NCBI RefSeq assembly: GCF_001468395.1
Contig: NZ_LNSG01000001.1
Coordinates: 434,001-498,000 of the forward strand
Source: Sphingopyxis sp. H073
Lineage (GTDB): Bacteria > Pseudomonadota > Alphaproteobacteria > Sphingomonadales > Sphingomonadaceae
Direction: 5' to 3'
Length of the DNA: 64,000 nt
Shown: in pieces, positions 45,520 to 54,598 of the stretch
Position numbering within the stretch: the first letter of the stretch is position 1
Layout of the letters: every line of letters starts with the position of its first letter
Program-made: the position numbers and the translations under genes
Notes under the pieces: generated by a model
Databases searched by the model: none
Told to the model about the DNA's origin: nothing
Seen by the model: the letters and a program-made list of their open reading frames with translations, nothing else

Positions 45520-46282
45520 GACGCTGCGGGAGATGCAGCGGCGCTTCCTTGCCGGCATTGTCGGCGACGATGGGGAGGCGGAGGCGCTGATCGTCGACGA
45601 CGACCGCGTCGACGCCCGCCGACGGCTCGACATCTATCGCAACAATTACCGCGCCAGCCTGACCGGCGTCCTCGCCGACCACTATGAGCGGCTCCACGCC
45701 TATCTGGGCGACGAGCAGTTCGACAACGTCGCGCAAGCCTATGTGACTGCGCACCCGTCAACGACGCGGAACCTGCGCTATTATGGCGAGGGGTTGCCGG
45801 CGTTCCTCGCCAAACATTTTCCCGACGACGGCGAGCTTGCCGAGCTTGCCGCACTCGACTGGGCGCTCCGTCATGCTTTCGATGCGCGCGACACCGCGAT
45901 GCTAGATGCCGCGGCGGTCGGCGCGCTTGGCGACGCATGGATCGAGCAGCGCCTCGTGCTGCATCCCTCTGTGCGTTTGCTTCGGGTGCGCTTCAACGTC
46001 GCAGCGTTGTGGAGCGCGCTCGATGCCGAACAGGAGCCGCCCGAACCGGTAGCCTTTGCGTCGCCTGTCGCGTTGCTCGTCTGGCGGAGCGGCCAGCAGC
46101 CGAGTTTCCGTAGCCTGCCGGAAGCGGAAGCCGACGCGCTGGCGCAGTTCGAAGCCGGTTCCAGCTTCACCGACCTCAGCGCACATGTCATCGCCGCGAT
46201 GGGGGAGGCGGGGGCGATGGAATCGCTCGCGGCCTGGCTCGGCCGCTGGCTCGCCGACGGCGTGCTGATCCTGGCCGACTAG
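45512..46282 (+). CDS. bufC: DUF2063 partner protein of the MNIO enzyme
   Basis: 256 residues. The N-terminal DUF2063 domain (old name putative DNA-binding domain) has [27 protein letters not shown] and [15 protein letters not shown]. In MNIO systems this partner recognises the precursor and delivers it to the oxygenase. It overlaps bufB by eight bases, so the two are made together. The C-terminal 100 residues are less conserved. It converges with the desaturase gene. Confidence 0.88.
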   Translation: MPETLREMQRRFLAGIVGDDGEAEALIVDDDRVDARRRLDIYRNNYRASLTGVLADHYERLHAYLGDEQFDNVAQAYVTAHPSTTRNLRYYGEGLPAFLAKHFPDDGELAELAALDWALRHAFDARDTAMLDAAAVGALGDAWIEQRLVLHPSVRLLRVRFNVAALWSALDAEQEPPEPVAFASPVALLVWRSGQQPSFRSLPEAEADALAQFEAGSSFTDLSAHVIAAMGEAGAMESLAAWLGRWLADGVLILAD

Positions 46283-47310
46283 GCCTTTGCCGTAACCTGC
46301 CGTAGCACCGCGCGGTAGTTCGGCGCGATCGTCATCGCCCGATGCTTGTCCTGCGACCCCAGCATCGCGTGGACGGCAGGCAGGCGATAGCAGGGCACAC
46401 CCATGAACAGATGATGTTCGGCGTGATAATTCACCCAATATGGAGCGACCGTCGCGCGCGCGATCCAGCCGGCATAGGTCGTGCGCGCATGGGTGAAGGG
46501 ATCCTGACTGCCGGTGGTCGTGCAGGCATGTTCGGCGATGTTGCGAATGCGAAGGTAAAGCTGAAAGGTCGTCGCCAGCCCGGCGAGCCACAGCAGATAG
46601 GGCGTCCAGCCATAGAGCGCGAGCGAAGCCGTCAGCAGCACCACTTGCACGGCGAGGAAACGCCCCACCGCACGCGTCACCGCCATCGCGCCCGCGACGT
46701 CGATCGTCGGTGACGTCATGCCGTCGTCCGACTGCTTGTTGAACGGCGTGCCCGCCTTGGTACTCGCACGGCCGTTTTCAATCGTTTCGCCGCGCAGCAT
46801 CGCCTTCAGGCCTTTGAAGGCGAATCCGAACTGCGCCATGCGCTGCTTGAAAAAGGTCTGGCCGGTCAGGTCGCGCAGCACCTTGCGTCCGAGGCTGGCC
46901 CGCGTGGTGGGGAAAGGCTTTGACAGCGACAGGTCGGGGTCTTCGGGTTGCTGCGTGAATTTGTGATGCTGAAGATGATAGGTGCGATAGGCGATCAGGT
47001 CCGACCCGATCGCGGCGCCCGTAAGCCACTGACCAAGGAAGTTATTCACCTTGCGATTGGGGTGCAGCAAGCCGTGCGCCGCCTCATGCATCAGGATCGC
47101 GAGGCCGAGCTGGCGCCCTCCGACGATGATCACGGCGAGCAGCCAGGCAAGCGGATTGCCGCTCCATGCGGCGAGGCCGACCGCGGCGATGCTGACGATC
47201 CATGCGTGGGCCACGAGCCAGGGCCCGCGCCAGCGCGACGGCGCGGTGATCGCGGTCCATTCGGCGCGGTCGAAAAAACGGTCGGGCGGCAGCAGGCGGA
47301 CGGCAGGCAT
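46279..47310 (-). CDS. membrane fatty-acid desaturase
   Basis: 343 residues. Three histidine clusters of the FA_desaturase family are visible: HEAAHG (His75, His79), HHLQHH (His112-His116) and a late HAEHH. Several membrane helices lie between them. It may desaturate phospholipid acyl chains or hydroxylate carotenoids; the spacing HEAAHG/HxxHH fits acyl-lipid desaturases. Its stop overlaps that of bufC; no functional link is implied. Confidence 0.87.
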   Translation of the reverse strand: MPAVRLLPPDRFFDRAEWTAITAPSRWRGPWLVAHAWIVSIAAVGLAAWSGNPLAWLLAVIIVGGRQLGLAILMHEAAHGLLHPNRKVNNFLGQWLTGAAIGSDLIAYRTYHLQHHKFTQQPEDPDLSLSKPFPTTRASLGRKVLRDLTGQTFFKQRMAQFGFAFKGLKAMLRGETIENGRASTKAGTPFNKQSDDGMTSPTIDVAGAMAVTRAVGRFLAVQVVLLTASLALYGWTPYLLWLAGLATTFQLYLRIRNIAEHACTTTGSQDPFTHARTTYAGWIARATVAPYWVNYHAEHHLFMGVPCYRLPAVHAMLGSQDKHRAMTIAPNYRAVLRQVTAKA

Positions 47311-47502
47311 GCGACCAGTCTAACCCGTTGCGATCCGAAACCCAACCCCTTCCGTTTTGGTACAGGATCGGGGGAAACGGGGGCGGTGGCGGTAAGGATT
47401 TGGAAACCCCTTTCCCGACAGAGACGGGAGGGGGCAGTTGAGCGGATTGGGGCGTTTTTTTTGGGGGTTAAGCATCATATCCTGCGGCCAGCCGAACGCG
47501 AT

Positions 47503-50103
47503 ATGCCCGGTGGGGGCGCGTCGCCGTTCGCGACACCCGAATTCGCGATGCGCCTGCTGCGCGTCGCGCAGCTTTGGCATTATGTCTTTTTCGCGCGCAC
47601 GCTCGCCTTCCTCTCCTTCGCCTTTTTCCCCGGTGTCGAGGGTTTTCTCCGCCATCCTTCGCAATGGTTCGTCATGGGGGCGGGCCTGGTCTGCGACCTG
47701 GCGCTGACGATCATCGGGCAGATGTCGCGCGGTTGGCGCAAGCTGCCCGTGAACCGCATCCAGGCCATTCTTGCCGTTAGTTTCTCGCTGGTGACATTGG
47801 GAACGATGCTAGGTTCGGCGGCGACTTTCTCCGCAGTCGCCGTCCACGACGGGCGCCCCTATTTCGACGCATTCTCGGCGGTCCAGCTCGGCGTGATCCT
47901 CGTCGCGGCGGCGGCATCGGCGATCCAGCGCCCCGCCTTTTTCGCCTTCGCCGGCGCGACCGCGGTCGGCGGCGCGATCGGGATCGCGTCCTGGCCCTTC
48001 GGTGTCGCCGGGCTCGTCTTCCTCGGCCTGCTCATCGTGATGCTTCGCCACGATGTCCGCCGGCAAATGCGCGCGACGCGCGCCAGCAGGACGACGATCA
48101 GTGAACAGCAACGCGCGCTCGGCCTGATGCGCGATTTCGAGCGCGCGGGGCGTGGCTGGTTCTGGGAGACCGACCGCAATGGTCACCTCGTCTATATTTC
48201 CCCGACGGTCGTTGCGAAACTCGGCCTCTCGCTGTCCGACGTCCTCGGCCGTCCGTTCACCGAGATCATCCGCAAGCGGCTGGGCAATGACGAGAGCGAG
48301 GAGCGGACGCTGGGCTTCAGCCTGTCGTCGCGCACGCCCTTCAACGAACTCACGGTGCTGGCGGCGGTGCCGGGCGAGGAGCGCTGGTGGTCGATTTCGG
48401 GGCATCCGATCAGCAACGAGCTCGGTAATTTTCAGGGCTTTCGCGGTTCGGGAACCGACCTCACCGACAAGAAGAAATCCGAACGCGAGATCAAGCAGCT
48501 CGCGCGCTACGACACGCTGACGGGCCTCGCCAACCGGCTGCATATCACCGAATTGCTCGAACGCGCGCTGCGCAACCATATGGGACAGGTGCAGCCCTGC
48601 GCGCTGCTTTTGATGGATCTCGACCGCTTCAAGGCGGTCAACGATACGATGGGGCACCCCGCGGGCGACCAGTTGCTGCAGCAGGTCGCGGGCCGGCTCA
48701 CGCAGATCATCGGCGACAAGGGGCAGGTCGGCCGTCTCGGCGGCGACGAGTTCCAGATCGTGCTGCCGCAGATCGTCGAGCCCGAGAAGCTGGCCGGAAT
48801 CGCCAACGCCATCATCCTCAGCCTCGCCAAGCCCTTCGCGATCGAGAATGAGCAGGTGCGGATCGGGTCGTCGATCGGCATTGCGATGTCGGAAGGCGGG
48901 GGCGTGACCGCGTCGGCCCTGGTCCGCAATGCCGACCTCGCGCTCTATGCCGCGAAGGACGCCGGGCGCGGCGTCCACCGTTTCTATGCCGACGCGATGC
49001 ACAATCAGGCGAGCGAGCGGAAGGCGATCGAGGATTCGCTGCGCGATGCGCTGGCGAACGACGAGTTGCAGTTGCTCTATCAACCGATCGTCGATGTGAA
49101 GAGCGAGCGGATTTCGGGCTTCGAGGCGCTGATCCGCTGGCGCCGCGAGTCGGCGGAGATCGTCAGTCCGTCGAAGTTCATCCCGATCGCCGAGGAATCG
49201 AACCTGATCATCCCGATCGGCGAGTGGATCATCCGGACCGCCTGCGCGACGATCGCGCGGCTGGGGCCCGACTATCGCGTCGCCGTCAATGTCTCGCCGC
49301 GCCAGTTCGCGAACGAGAAGCTGCCCTTGACGATCCTGAACGCTGTTGCGGCAGCGGGGATCGAGCCCGGCCAGCTCGAGCTTGAGATTACCGAGGGCGT
49401 CTTCCTCGACGAAAGCCCCGCGAATCTGGAGATGTTCCAGAAGTTGAAACGCACTGGCGTCCGCCTCGCGCTCGACGATTTCGGGACAGGCTATTCGGCG
49501 CTCGGCTATCTGAAGAAGGCGCCGTTCGACAAGATCAAGATCGACCAGAGCTTCGTGCTCGGCGCGGCCGACAGGAACAGCATGAACGCCGCGATCATCT
49601 CGTCGATTGTCGGACTTGCCGACGCGCTGGGGATGGAAACCACGGCGGAAGGGGTCGAGACGCACGACGACCTCGCGCTGATCCGCGGGCTCGGGTGCAG
49701 CCATGTTCAAGGCTATATCTACGGCAAGCCGATGGATCTCGATGAGGTGGAGGCGCTGCTGGCCGAGCAGGGCGGCCTTGTAATCGCGCGCGGGTTCAAG
49801 AGCGCACGTGAGCCGCGCGTCCGCACCTTCCGCACGATACAGGTCGAAAGCGGCGGACATCGCTATGAAGCGATCGTGCGCAACCTGTCGTCGCGCGGCG
49901 CGCTGCTCGAAGGCCTGTGGCATGTGCCCGGGGGAACGCTATTGTCGCTCGAATTCACGCCAGAGGTGCGAGTCGACGGTCAGGCCCGCTGGTCGACCGA
50001 AAGCCGCGTCGGAGTGCAGTTTGCCGAGGCGGTGGATACGGGAGCGCTCGTCCGCCCCGTCAAGGCGAAGGCGGTTCGTCCGCGCGTCCACCGCGCCGCG
50101 TGA
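47503..50103 (+). CDS. MHYT-less membrane GGDEF-EAL protein with PAS and PilZ domains
   Basis: 866 residues. Order: several N-terminal membrane helices (about 15-190), PAS (about 205-330), GGDEF (intact GGDEF at 413-417), EAL (EAL at 541-543, DDFGTG from 658) and a C-terminal PilZ-like domain (RNLSSRGALLEG). Both catalytic motifs look intact, so it may both make and break c-di-GMP, with the PilZ part as a possible feedback sensor. A later ATG at 47548 is possible. Confidence 0.88.
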   Translation: MPGGGASPFATPEFAMRLLRVAQLWHYVFFARTLAFLSFAFFPGVEGFLRHPSQWFVMGAGLVCDLALTIIGQMSRGWRKLPVNRIQAILAVSFSLVTLGTMLGSAATFSAVAVHDGRPYFDAFSAVQLGVILVAAAASAIQRPAFFAFAGATAVGGAIGIASWPFGVAGLVFLGLLIVMLRHDVRRQMRATRASRTTISEQQRALGLMRDFERAGRGWFWETDRNGHLVYISPTVVAKLGLSLSDVLGRPFTEIIRKRLGNDESEERTLGFSLSSRTPFNELTVLAAVPGEERWWSISGHPISNELGNFQGFRGSGTDLTDKKKSEREIKQLARYDTLTGLANRLHITELLERALRNHMGQVQPCALLLMDLDRFKAVNDTMGHPAGDQLLQQVAGRLTQIIGDKGQVGRLGGDEFQIVLPQIVEPEKLAGIANAIILSLAKPFAIENEQVRIGSSIGIAMSEGGGVTASALVRNADLALYAAKDAGRGVHRFYADAMHNQASERKAIEDSLRDALANDELQLLYQPIVDVKSERISGFEALIRWRRESAEIVSPSKFIPIAEESNLIIPIGEWIIRTACATIARLGPDYRVAVNVSPRQFANEKLPLTILNAVAAAGIEPGQLELEITEGVFLDESPANLEMFQKLKRTGVRLALDDFGTGYSALGYLKKAPFDKIKIDQSFVLGAADRNSMNAAIISSIVGLADALGMETTAEGVETHDDLALIRGLGCSHVQGYIYGKPMDLDEVEALLAEQGGLVIARGFKSAREPRVRTFRTIQVESGGHRYEAIVRNLSSRGALLEGLWHVPGGTLLSLEFTPEVRVDGQARWSTESRVGVQFAEAVDTGALVRPVKAKAVRPRVHRAA

Positions 50104-50110
50104 GCGACGG

Positions 50111-51382
50111 TCAGTCGGCCGCGCGGCCGCGCACCATCACCCAGTCGACCTTCTCCAGCACTGCAACATCGCTCAGCGGATCGCCCGCGACGGCGATCAT
50201 GTCAGCCGACAGGCCGGGCGCGATCCGTCCGATCTGATCCTCCATCGACAGCAATTTCGCGGCGACCGTCGTTGCGCTCGCCAGCGCCTCGCGCGGGGTC
50301 AGGCCATATTTCACCAGCAGGGCGAATTCGCCTGCATTACGGCCATGCTCGAACACGCCAGCGTCGGTGCCGAAGGCGATCGGGACGCCCAGCGCCTTGG
50401 CGCGCCCTACCGCTTTGCCGACATCGTTCATCGTCATCCGCACCTTGGCCTCGACCGTCGGCGTATAGATGCCCTTGCCGAGGCGCTCCTTGATGCCCTC
50501 GAACGCCATCAGCGTGGGGACCAGATAGCTTCCCTTCGCCTTCATCACCTTGAGCGCTGCGTCGTCGGCGAAGGTGCCGTGCTCGATGCTGTCGATCCCC
50601 GCTGCTGCGGCCGACTCGATGCCGCGCGCGCCGTGTGCGTGCGCCATCACCCTCAGCCCCAGCGAATGCGCGGTGTCGGCGATGCTGACGAGTTCGGCGT
50701 TCGAGAAATGCCCTTCGAGCCCGCGCCCCTGCTGCGACAGCACGCCGCCGGTCGCGGTGATCTTGATGACGTCGGCGCCCGCGCGCGACGCCTTGCGCAC
50801 CTTCTCGGCGCATTCGATCGCGCCGGTGCAGGTATAGCCCTGATCGAGCACGGCGTGGACGTCCTCGCGAAAGCCGGTGACGTCGCCATGCCCGCCGATG
50901 ATCGACAGCGGGGGGCCGGCCGCGACGATCCGCGGACCTTCGATCATCCCCTCGGCAGTGCCGCGCCGCAGCGCGAAAGCGGTATATTGCGCCGATCCCG
51001 CCTCGCGGACGGTAGTGAAGCCCGCGCGCAACGTGAGGCGCGCATTCTTGGCGCCGACGACGACGCCCCATTCGTCGGGATCCACTGCTTCGCTGCGATA
51101 ATCGCCGCCTGGATCGCCGGTCAGGTGGACGTGGAGGTCGATCAGGCCGGGGAGTAGCGTCTTGTCACCAAGATCGACGATCTCGGCGCCCGCTGGCGCC
51201 TCGCCGCGACCGGGCGCGATCGAGGTGATGCGATCGTCGGTGACGACGACGGTCGAGGGCCCCAGCGCCGGCTTGCTCGCGTCGGTGATGACGCGCCCTG
51301 CATAGACGACGGTGGTTTTGGCTATCGCGGTGCCGCTCAGCAGCGCGAGCGTCGCTGCCGCGACCAGTCGGATTGAGCGCAT
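50111..51382 (-). CDS. secreted metal-dependent amidohydrolase
   Basis: 423 residues with a Sec signal (LVAAATLALLSGTAIA). Amidohydrolase superfamily: LLPGLIDLHVHLTG holds the first two metal histidines, MAHAHGARGI and IEHGTF the later ones, and FGTDAG the catalytic Asp. Related enzymes are prolidase-like peptidases of the periplasm (Xaa-Pro or Xaa-Arg/Lys). The ATG at 51382 has a ggggagatatc site; an ATG at 51397 is less likely. Confidence 0.9.
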   Translation of the reverse strand: MRSIRLVAAATLALLSGTAIAKTTVVYAGRVITDASKPALGPSTVVVTDDRITSIAPGRGEAPAGAEIVDLGDKTLLPGLIDLHVHLTGDPGGDYRSEAVDPDEWGVVVGAKNARLTLRAGFTTVREAGSAQYTAFALRRGTAEGMIEGPRIVAAGPPLSIIGGHGDVTGFREDVHAVLDQGYTCTGAIECAEKVRKASRAGADVIKITATGGVLSQQGRGLEGHFSNAELVSIADTAHSLGLRVMAHAHGARGIESAAAAGIDSIEHGTFADDAALKVMKAKGSYLVPTLMAFEGIKERLGKGIYTPTVEAKVRMTMNDVGKAVGRAKALGVPIAFGTDAGVFEHGRNAGEFALLVKYGLTPREALASATTVAAKLLSMEDQIGRIAPGLSADMIAVAGDPLSDVAVLEKVDWVMVRGRAAD

Positions 51383-51513
51383 GATATCTCCCCTCATATT
51401 GCCACGCGATCGTGGCGCGGCGGGCGGGGGAGGGCAAGCCGGTAAACGCGGGTCGATAAAAAGAGGAGCCGGAAGACCGGCCCCTCAGTTTGCCTCTGAT
51501 AACCGAAAGGATA

Positions 51514-52482
51514 TTACCAGAAGAAGTCGTAGATCACGTCGACCACGCGGCCGCTATAGACGTCGACGAGCAGCGCATCGTCATAATAGCGGACCCAGCG
51601 ATAGTCCCCGTAGGCCGGCGGCAGGCGATAATACCAGGGATCGTTGATCCAGTAGCGCTGGCCGTAGAACAGCGACCCGAGCGTGAAGCCGATGCTGAAG
51701 CGCGTGTAGCCATAACCGCGATAGGGGTTGTAGTAGCGCGGCATACGATAATAGCTGCGGTTCCGGTCGCGGTAGCTTCGCCAGTCGTAGCGCCGGTCGT
51801 CGCGCCAGCCGCGGTTCCAATTGTTGCCCGGACGGCCATCCCGATAGCGCCGGTCGACATATCCGTTGCGGTTATTGTCCCAGCGCCGGTCGACGCGATT
51901 GTCGTTGTTGCGATCCCAGCGGCGGTCGAGATCGCCGTTGCGATTGCGGTCATAACGGCGATCGACGCGGTTGTTGTCGTTGCGGTCCCACTGACGATCG
52001 ACCTGGCCGTCGCGATTGCGATCCCACTGACGGTCGGTGCGGCCGTTGTTGTTGCGGTCATAGGTGCCGCGCTGGCCCTGCACGCGCTGCTGCTGCGCAA
52101 CCGGGCGCTGCGCATCGCCGCGCTGGCCCTGCCACTGCTGGCTCGGACGCTGGCCGTCGCCGCGCTGGCCCTGGCCCTGCCACTGTCGCTGCCCTTCGCT
52201 GCGCTGGCGCTGGCCGTTCCAGCCATTGCCGCCGCGGTCACCGCGCGGCGCCTGCTGAACCTGCTGCGTCTGCGGTGCGTTTTGGCCCCGCTGGCGCTCG
52301 ACGCGCTGGCCGCCGCCGTTCCAGTCGCCGCGGCGCGCTTCGGGGCCGCGCGGCCCGCGTTCGCCGCCACGATCGCCGCGCTGGGCGATCTGGATGCGCT
52401 CGCCATTCGCCTGGGCGGCGGCCGGCGCTATCGGGGTGAGGATCGTCGCTGCGATCAGCAGCCCTCCGAACATCTTCTTCAT
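51514..52482 (-). CDS. RcnB-like secreted protein with six EF-hand-like repeats
   Basis: 322 residues. Signal peptide ending PAAAQ, then a Gln/Arg/Gly-rich disordered stretch to residue 140. Residues 142-213 are six exact 12-residue repeats of the form DRNxDGxVDRxW, close to the calcium loop of EF-hand and dockerin motifs (acidic or amide at 1, 3, 5, glycine at 6, hydrophobic at 8, Asp at 9). The C-terminal domain (NDPWYYRLPPAYGDYRWVRY, then SGRVVDVIYDFFW) matches the RcnB family, which in E. coli limits periplasmic nickel/cobalt. The start MKKMFGG was chosen as the signal-peptide start. Confidence 0.85.
   Translation of the reverse strand: MKKMFGGLLIAATILTPIAPAAAQANGERIQIAQRGDRGGERGPRGPEARRGDWNGGGQRVERQRGQNAPQTQQVQQAPRGDRGGNGWNGQRQRSEGQRQWQGQGQRGDGQRPSQQWQGQRGDAQRPVAQQQRVQGQRGTYDRNNNGRTDRQWDRNRDGQVDRQWDRNDNNRVDRRYDRNRNGDLDRRWDRNNDNRVDRRWDNNRNGYVDRRYRDGRPGNNWNRGWRDDRRYDWRSYRDRNRSYYRMPRYYNPYRGYGYTRFSIGFTLGSLFYGQRYWINDPWYYRLPPAYGDYRWVRYYDDALLVDVYSGRVVDVIYDFFW
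51844..52059 (-). repeat. six tandem 36-bp coding repeats
   Basis: They encode the six 12-residue EF-hand-like units (residues 142-213) of the RcnB-like protein. The units are degenerate at DNA level, with cggtc..cgat or cggtcgac cores recurring every 36 bases. Confidence 0.8.
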
Positions 52483-52614
52483 CTCGGCTTCACTCCAGAA
52501 TCCCATCCGGCACCCAGCCGATCGGGAAGATGAATCGAAAGTTACCGGAGGCAAGATGATTAGCGGCTGAACATCGCTGTTGCCTGCGGTTCAGCTACAT
52601 GAACGGAAAATCCG

Positions 52615-53160
52615 CTAGTTGCCATGCGGGGTTTTGAGCGCGGGCACGGCGCGTGCGGCGTCGGCGGGGCGGATGCCCGGCGGCGGCGCGGCGGCGATCC
52701 GTTCCTCGCCGCGCATGACCCGGCCGGCGCGGCGGATTGCCGTGCGAATCCGGGGATAGGTGCCGCAGCGGCAGATGTTCGTCATCGCTGCATCGATCTC
52801 GGCATCGCTCGGGTTGCTGTTCTTCCGCAACAGCGCGGCGGCGGCCATGATCATCCCCGACTGGCAGAAGCCGCATTGCGGCACCTGTTCGGCGACCCAC
52901 GCCTGCTGCACCGGATGGCTGCGGTCGCGCGACAGCGCCTCGATCGTGGTGACGAATCGGCCCTCGCACTCGGCGATCGTGACGAGGCAACTGCGGATCG
53001 CCTCGCCGTCGATATCGACGGTGCAGGCGCCGCAGTCGCCGGTGCCGCAGCCATATTTGGTGCCCGTCAGGTTCGACGCGTCGCGCAGCGCCCACAGCAG
53101 GGGCGTTTCGGGATCCATGCGATATTCGACCGGACGGTCGTTGACCGAGAAGCGCGTCAT
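52615..53160 (-). CDS. (2Fe-2S) small subunit of a molybdenum hydroxylase
   Basis: 181 residues. The plant-type 2Fe-2S motif is CGTGDCGAC, with a fourth Cys in IRSCL; the second cluster is CGFCQSG and CRCGTYPR. This is the small electron-transfer subunit of isoquinoline 1-oxidoreductase or aldehyde dehydrogenase enzymes (IorA/PaoA-like). No molybdopterin or FAD subunit is adjacent, so it is an orphan here. Sits 27 bp downstream of the aldolase gene. Confidence 0.9.
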   Translation of the reverse strand: MTRFSVNDRPVEYRMDPETPLLWALRDASNLTGTKYGCGTGDCGACTVDIDGEAIRSCLVTIAECEGRFVTTIEALSRDRSHPVQQAWVAEQVPQCGFCQSGMIMAAAALLRKNSNPSDAEIDAAMTNICRCGTYPRIRTAIRRAGRVMRGEERIAAAPPPGIRPADAARAVPALKTPHGN

Positions 53161-53187
53161 AGGGCCCCTAGTAACGACCCCGCCCGA

Positions 53188-53952
53188 TTAGTCACGCCAG
53201 CTCGTGTCGATCTTGTCGACCTTGCGCACCATCGCATCGAACTCGGCCTTGCCCGACTGCCCCGGGATCGCCGCCATATAGAGGTCGCGCTGGTGGACCT
53301 TGATCACATCGTCGCCAACCAGGATCGGCTTGCCCATGCTCATCGTCGCAAGCTGGATCTCGCAAGCGCGCTGGAGCGCCCAATATTTGATGAAGGCGTC
53401 GGTCAGCGACTTGCCCATCACGACAGGGCCATGGTTGCGCAGCATCAGGATGCGCTTGTCGCCGAGGTGCTCGACCAGCCGCGCGCCTTCTTCTTCGCGC
53501 ACCGTGACGCCCTCGAAATCATGATAGGCGAGCTGGCCCATGAAATTGCAGGCATAGAAATTGGTCGGCTGCAGCCCGCCTTCGAGCCCGCATACCGCCA
53601 TCGTCGCGGTCGTATGGGTGTGGATGATCGCATGCGCGTCGGGCAACACGCGGTGGAACAGGCTGTGCTGGACGAAGCCCGCCTTGTTGACGTGCCAGGG
53701 ATTATCCTCGTCGAGCTTGTTGCCGTCGATGTCGATCTTGATCAGGCTCGACGCGGTGACTTCGCTGAAATGCATGCCATAGGGGTTGATCAGGAAGGCG
53801 CCTTCCTGATCCTCGAGCTTCACCGTGATGTGGTTGAAGATCATCTCGTCCCAGCCCATCATCGCGAAGATGCGATAGCAGGCGGCGAGTTCCTGTCGCG
53901 CGGTCCATTCGGCTTCGCTATATTTGCTGTTGCGCTTGAGCTGCGTGGCCAT
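53188..53952 (-). CDS. class II aldolase/adducin family protein
   Basis: 254 residues. AraD/FucA-like fold: WTARQELAACYRIFAMMGW, DEMIFNHIT, the zinc pair in IHTHTTATMAVC and LRNHGPVVMG. Bacterial members act on sugar phosphates or decarboxylate substrates; this subgroup has no known substrate. The ATG at 53952 has a gagga site; upstream ATGs give low-quality N termini. Confidence 0.9.
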   Translation of the reverse strand: MATQLKRNSKYSEAEWTARQELAACYRIFAMMGWDEMIFNHITVKLEDQEGAFLINPYGMHFSEVTASSLIKIDIDGNKLDEDNPWHVNKAGFVQHSLFHRVLPDAHAIIHTHTTATMAVCGLEGGLQPTNFYACNFMGQLAYHDFEGVTVREEEGARLVEHLGDKRILMLRNHGPVVMGKSLTDAFIKYWALQRACEIQLATMSMGKPILVGDDVIKVHQRDLYMAAIPGQSGKAEFDAMVRKVDKIDTSWRD

Positions 53953-54224
53953 GGGGCAGTCCTCTTCCTCCATCGGTTTCGTCCTGCTACCTATGCCACA
54001 GCAAAAGGGGCGCGCACAATCCCGCCTGACGGCCTTCCGCGCCATGATTGTCGCGCTTTGCCGCGTTGGGGCTTGCATTTCGGCGCGAATCTCTCTAGTG
54101 GCGCTCTATCGGAACGTCGCGCTTTTGCGGCGCTTCTCTTATTGCCCGAATATCGGCGACCTATGGCGAACCGGAACAAAGCCGGGGACACAGGCCGTTT
54201 GACGAACAGGAGACGACACGGCGT

Positions 54225-54431
54225 ATGCAGATCATCGTTCGCGACAATAATGTCGACCAGGCCCTTCGCGCGCTCAAGAAGAAGCTGCAGCGTGAGGGTG
54301 TGTATCGCGAAATGAAGCTGCGTCGTCACTACGAAAAGCCCAGCGAAAAGCGCGCCCGCGAGCGTGCCGCCGCTGTCCGCCGCGCCCGCAAGATGGAGCG
54401 CAAGCGGATGGAGCGCGACGGTATCAAGTAA
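54225..54431 (+). CDS. rpsU: 30S ribosomal protein S21
   Basis: 68 residues, beginning [20 protein letters not shown] and ending in a very basic helix ([12 protein letters not shown]). It is the S21 family, slightly longer at the C terminus as in other alphaproteobacteria. A strong intrinsic terminator follows. Confidence 0.95.
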   Translation: MQIIVRDNNVDQALRALKKKLQREGVYREMKLRRHYEKPSEKRARERAAAVRRARKMERKRMERDGIK

Positions 54432-54462
54432 GACCGTCTCCCGTTCGGGATCCTGATTCGAG

Positions 54463-54497
54463 AAAAGGGCGCTGCGGCAACGCGGCGCCCTTTTTCG
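54463..54497 (+). terminator. intrinsic terminator of rpsU
   Basis: Stem gggcgc / gcgccc extended by inner gcg / cgc, preceded by four A and followed by ttttt, 31 bp after the rpsU stop. Confidence 0.85.
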
Positions 54498-54545
54498 TTT
54501 GGGCGGCGCGGATGGCCGCCACCCGCCGACGCTGGCCTTGCGCCC

Positions 54546-54577
54546 AAACAAAAAGGGCGGCCCGAAGGCCGCCCTTT
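54546..54577 (-). terminator. intrinsic terminator of the cold-shock gene
   Basis: On the minus strand, ggcggcc-ttcg-ggccgcc with outer G/C pairs gives a perfect 8-bp stem capped by a stable UUCG loop, followed by a T-rich tract, about 22 bp after the cold-shock gene stop. Confidence 0.85.
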
Positions 54578-54598
54578 CTGCATCGATTGTATCGGGAA

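Noticed and set aside
47809..49923. 704-residue reverse frame across the GGDEF-EAL gene
   Set aside because: Antisense shadow; the forward frame has GGDEF, EAL and DDFGTG motifs.
51844..52059. Possible CRISPR array (36-bp period)
   Set aside because: The period is an in-frame 12-codon protein repeat with no spacers.
54329..54583. Reverse frame between rpsU and the cold-shock gene
   Set aside because: It spans two intrinsic terminators and the rpsU end; the KGRPSGRPF-type sequence is the terminator stems translated.
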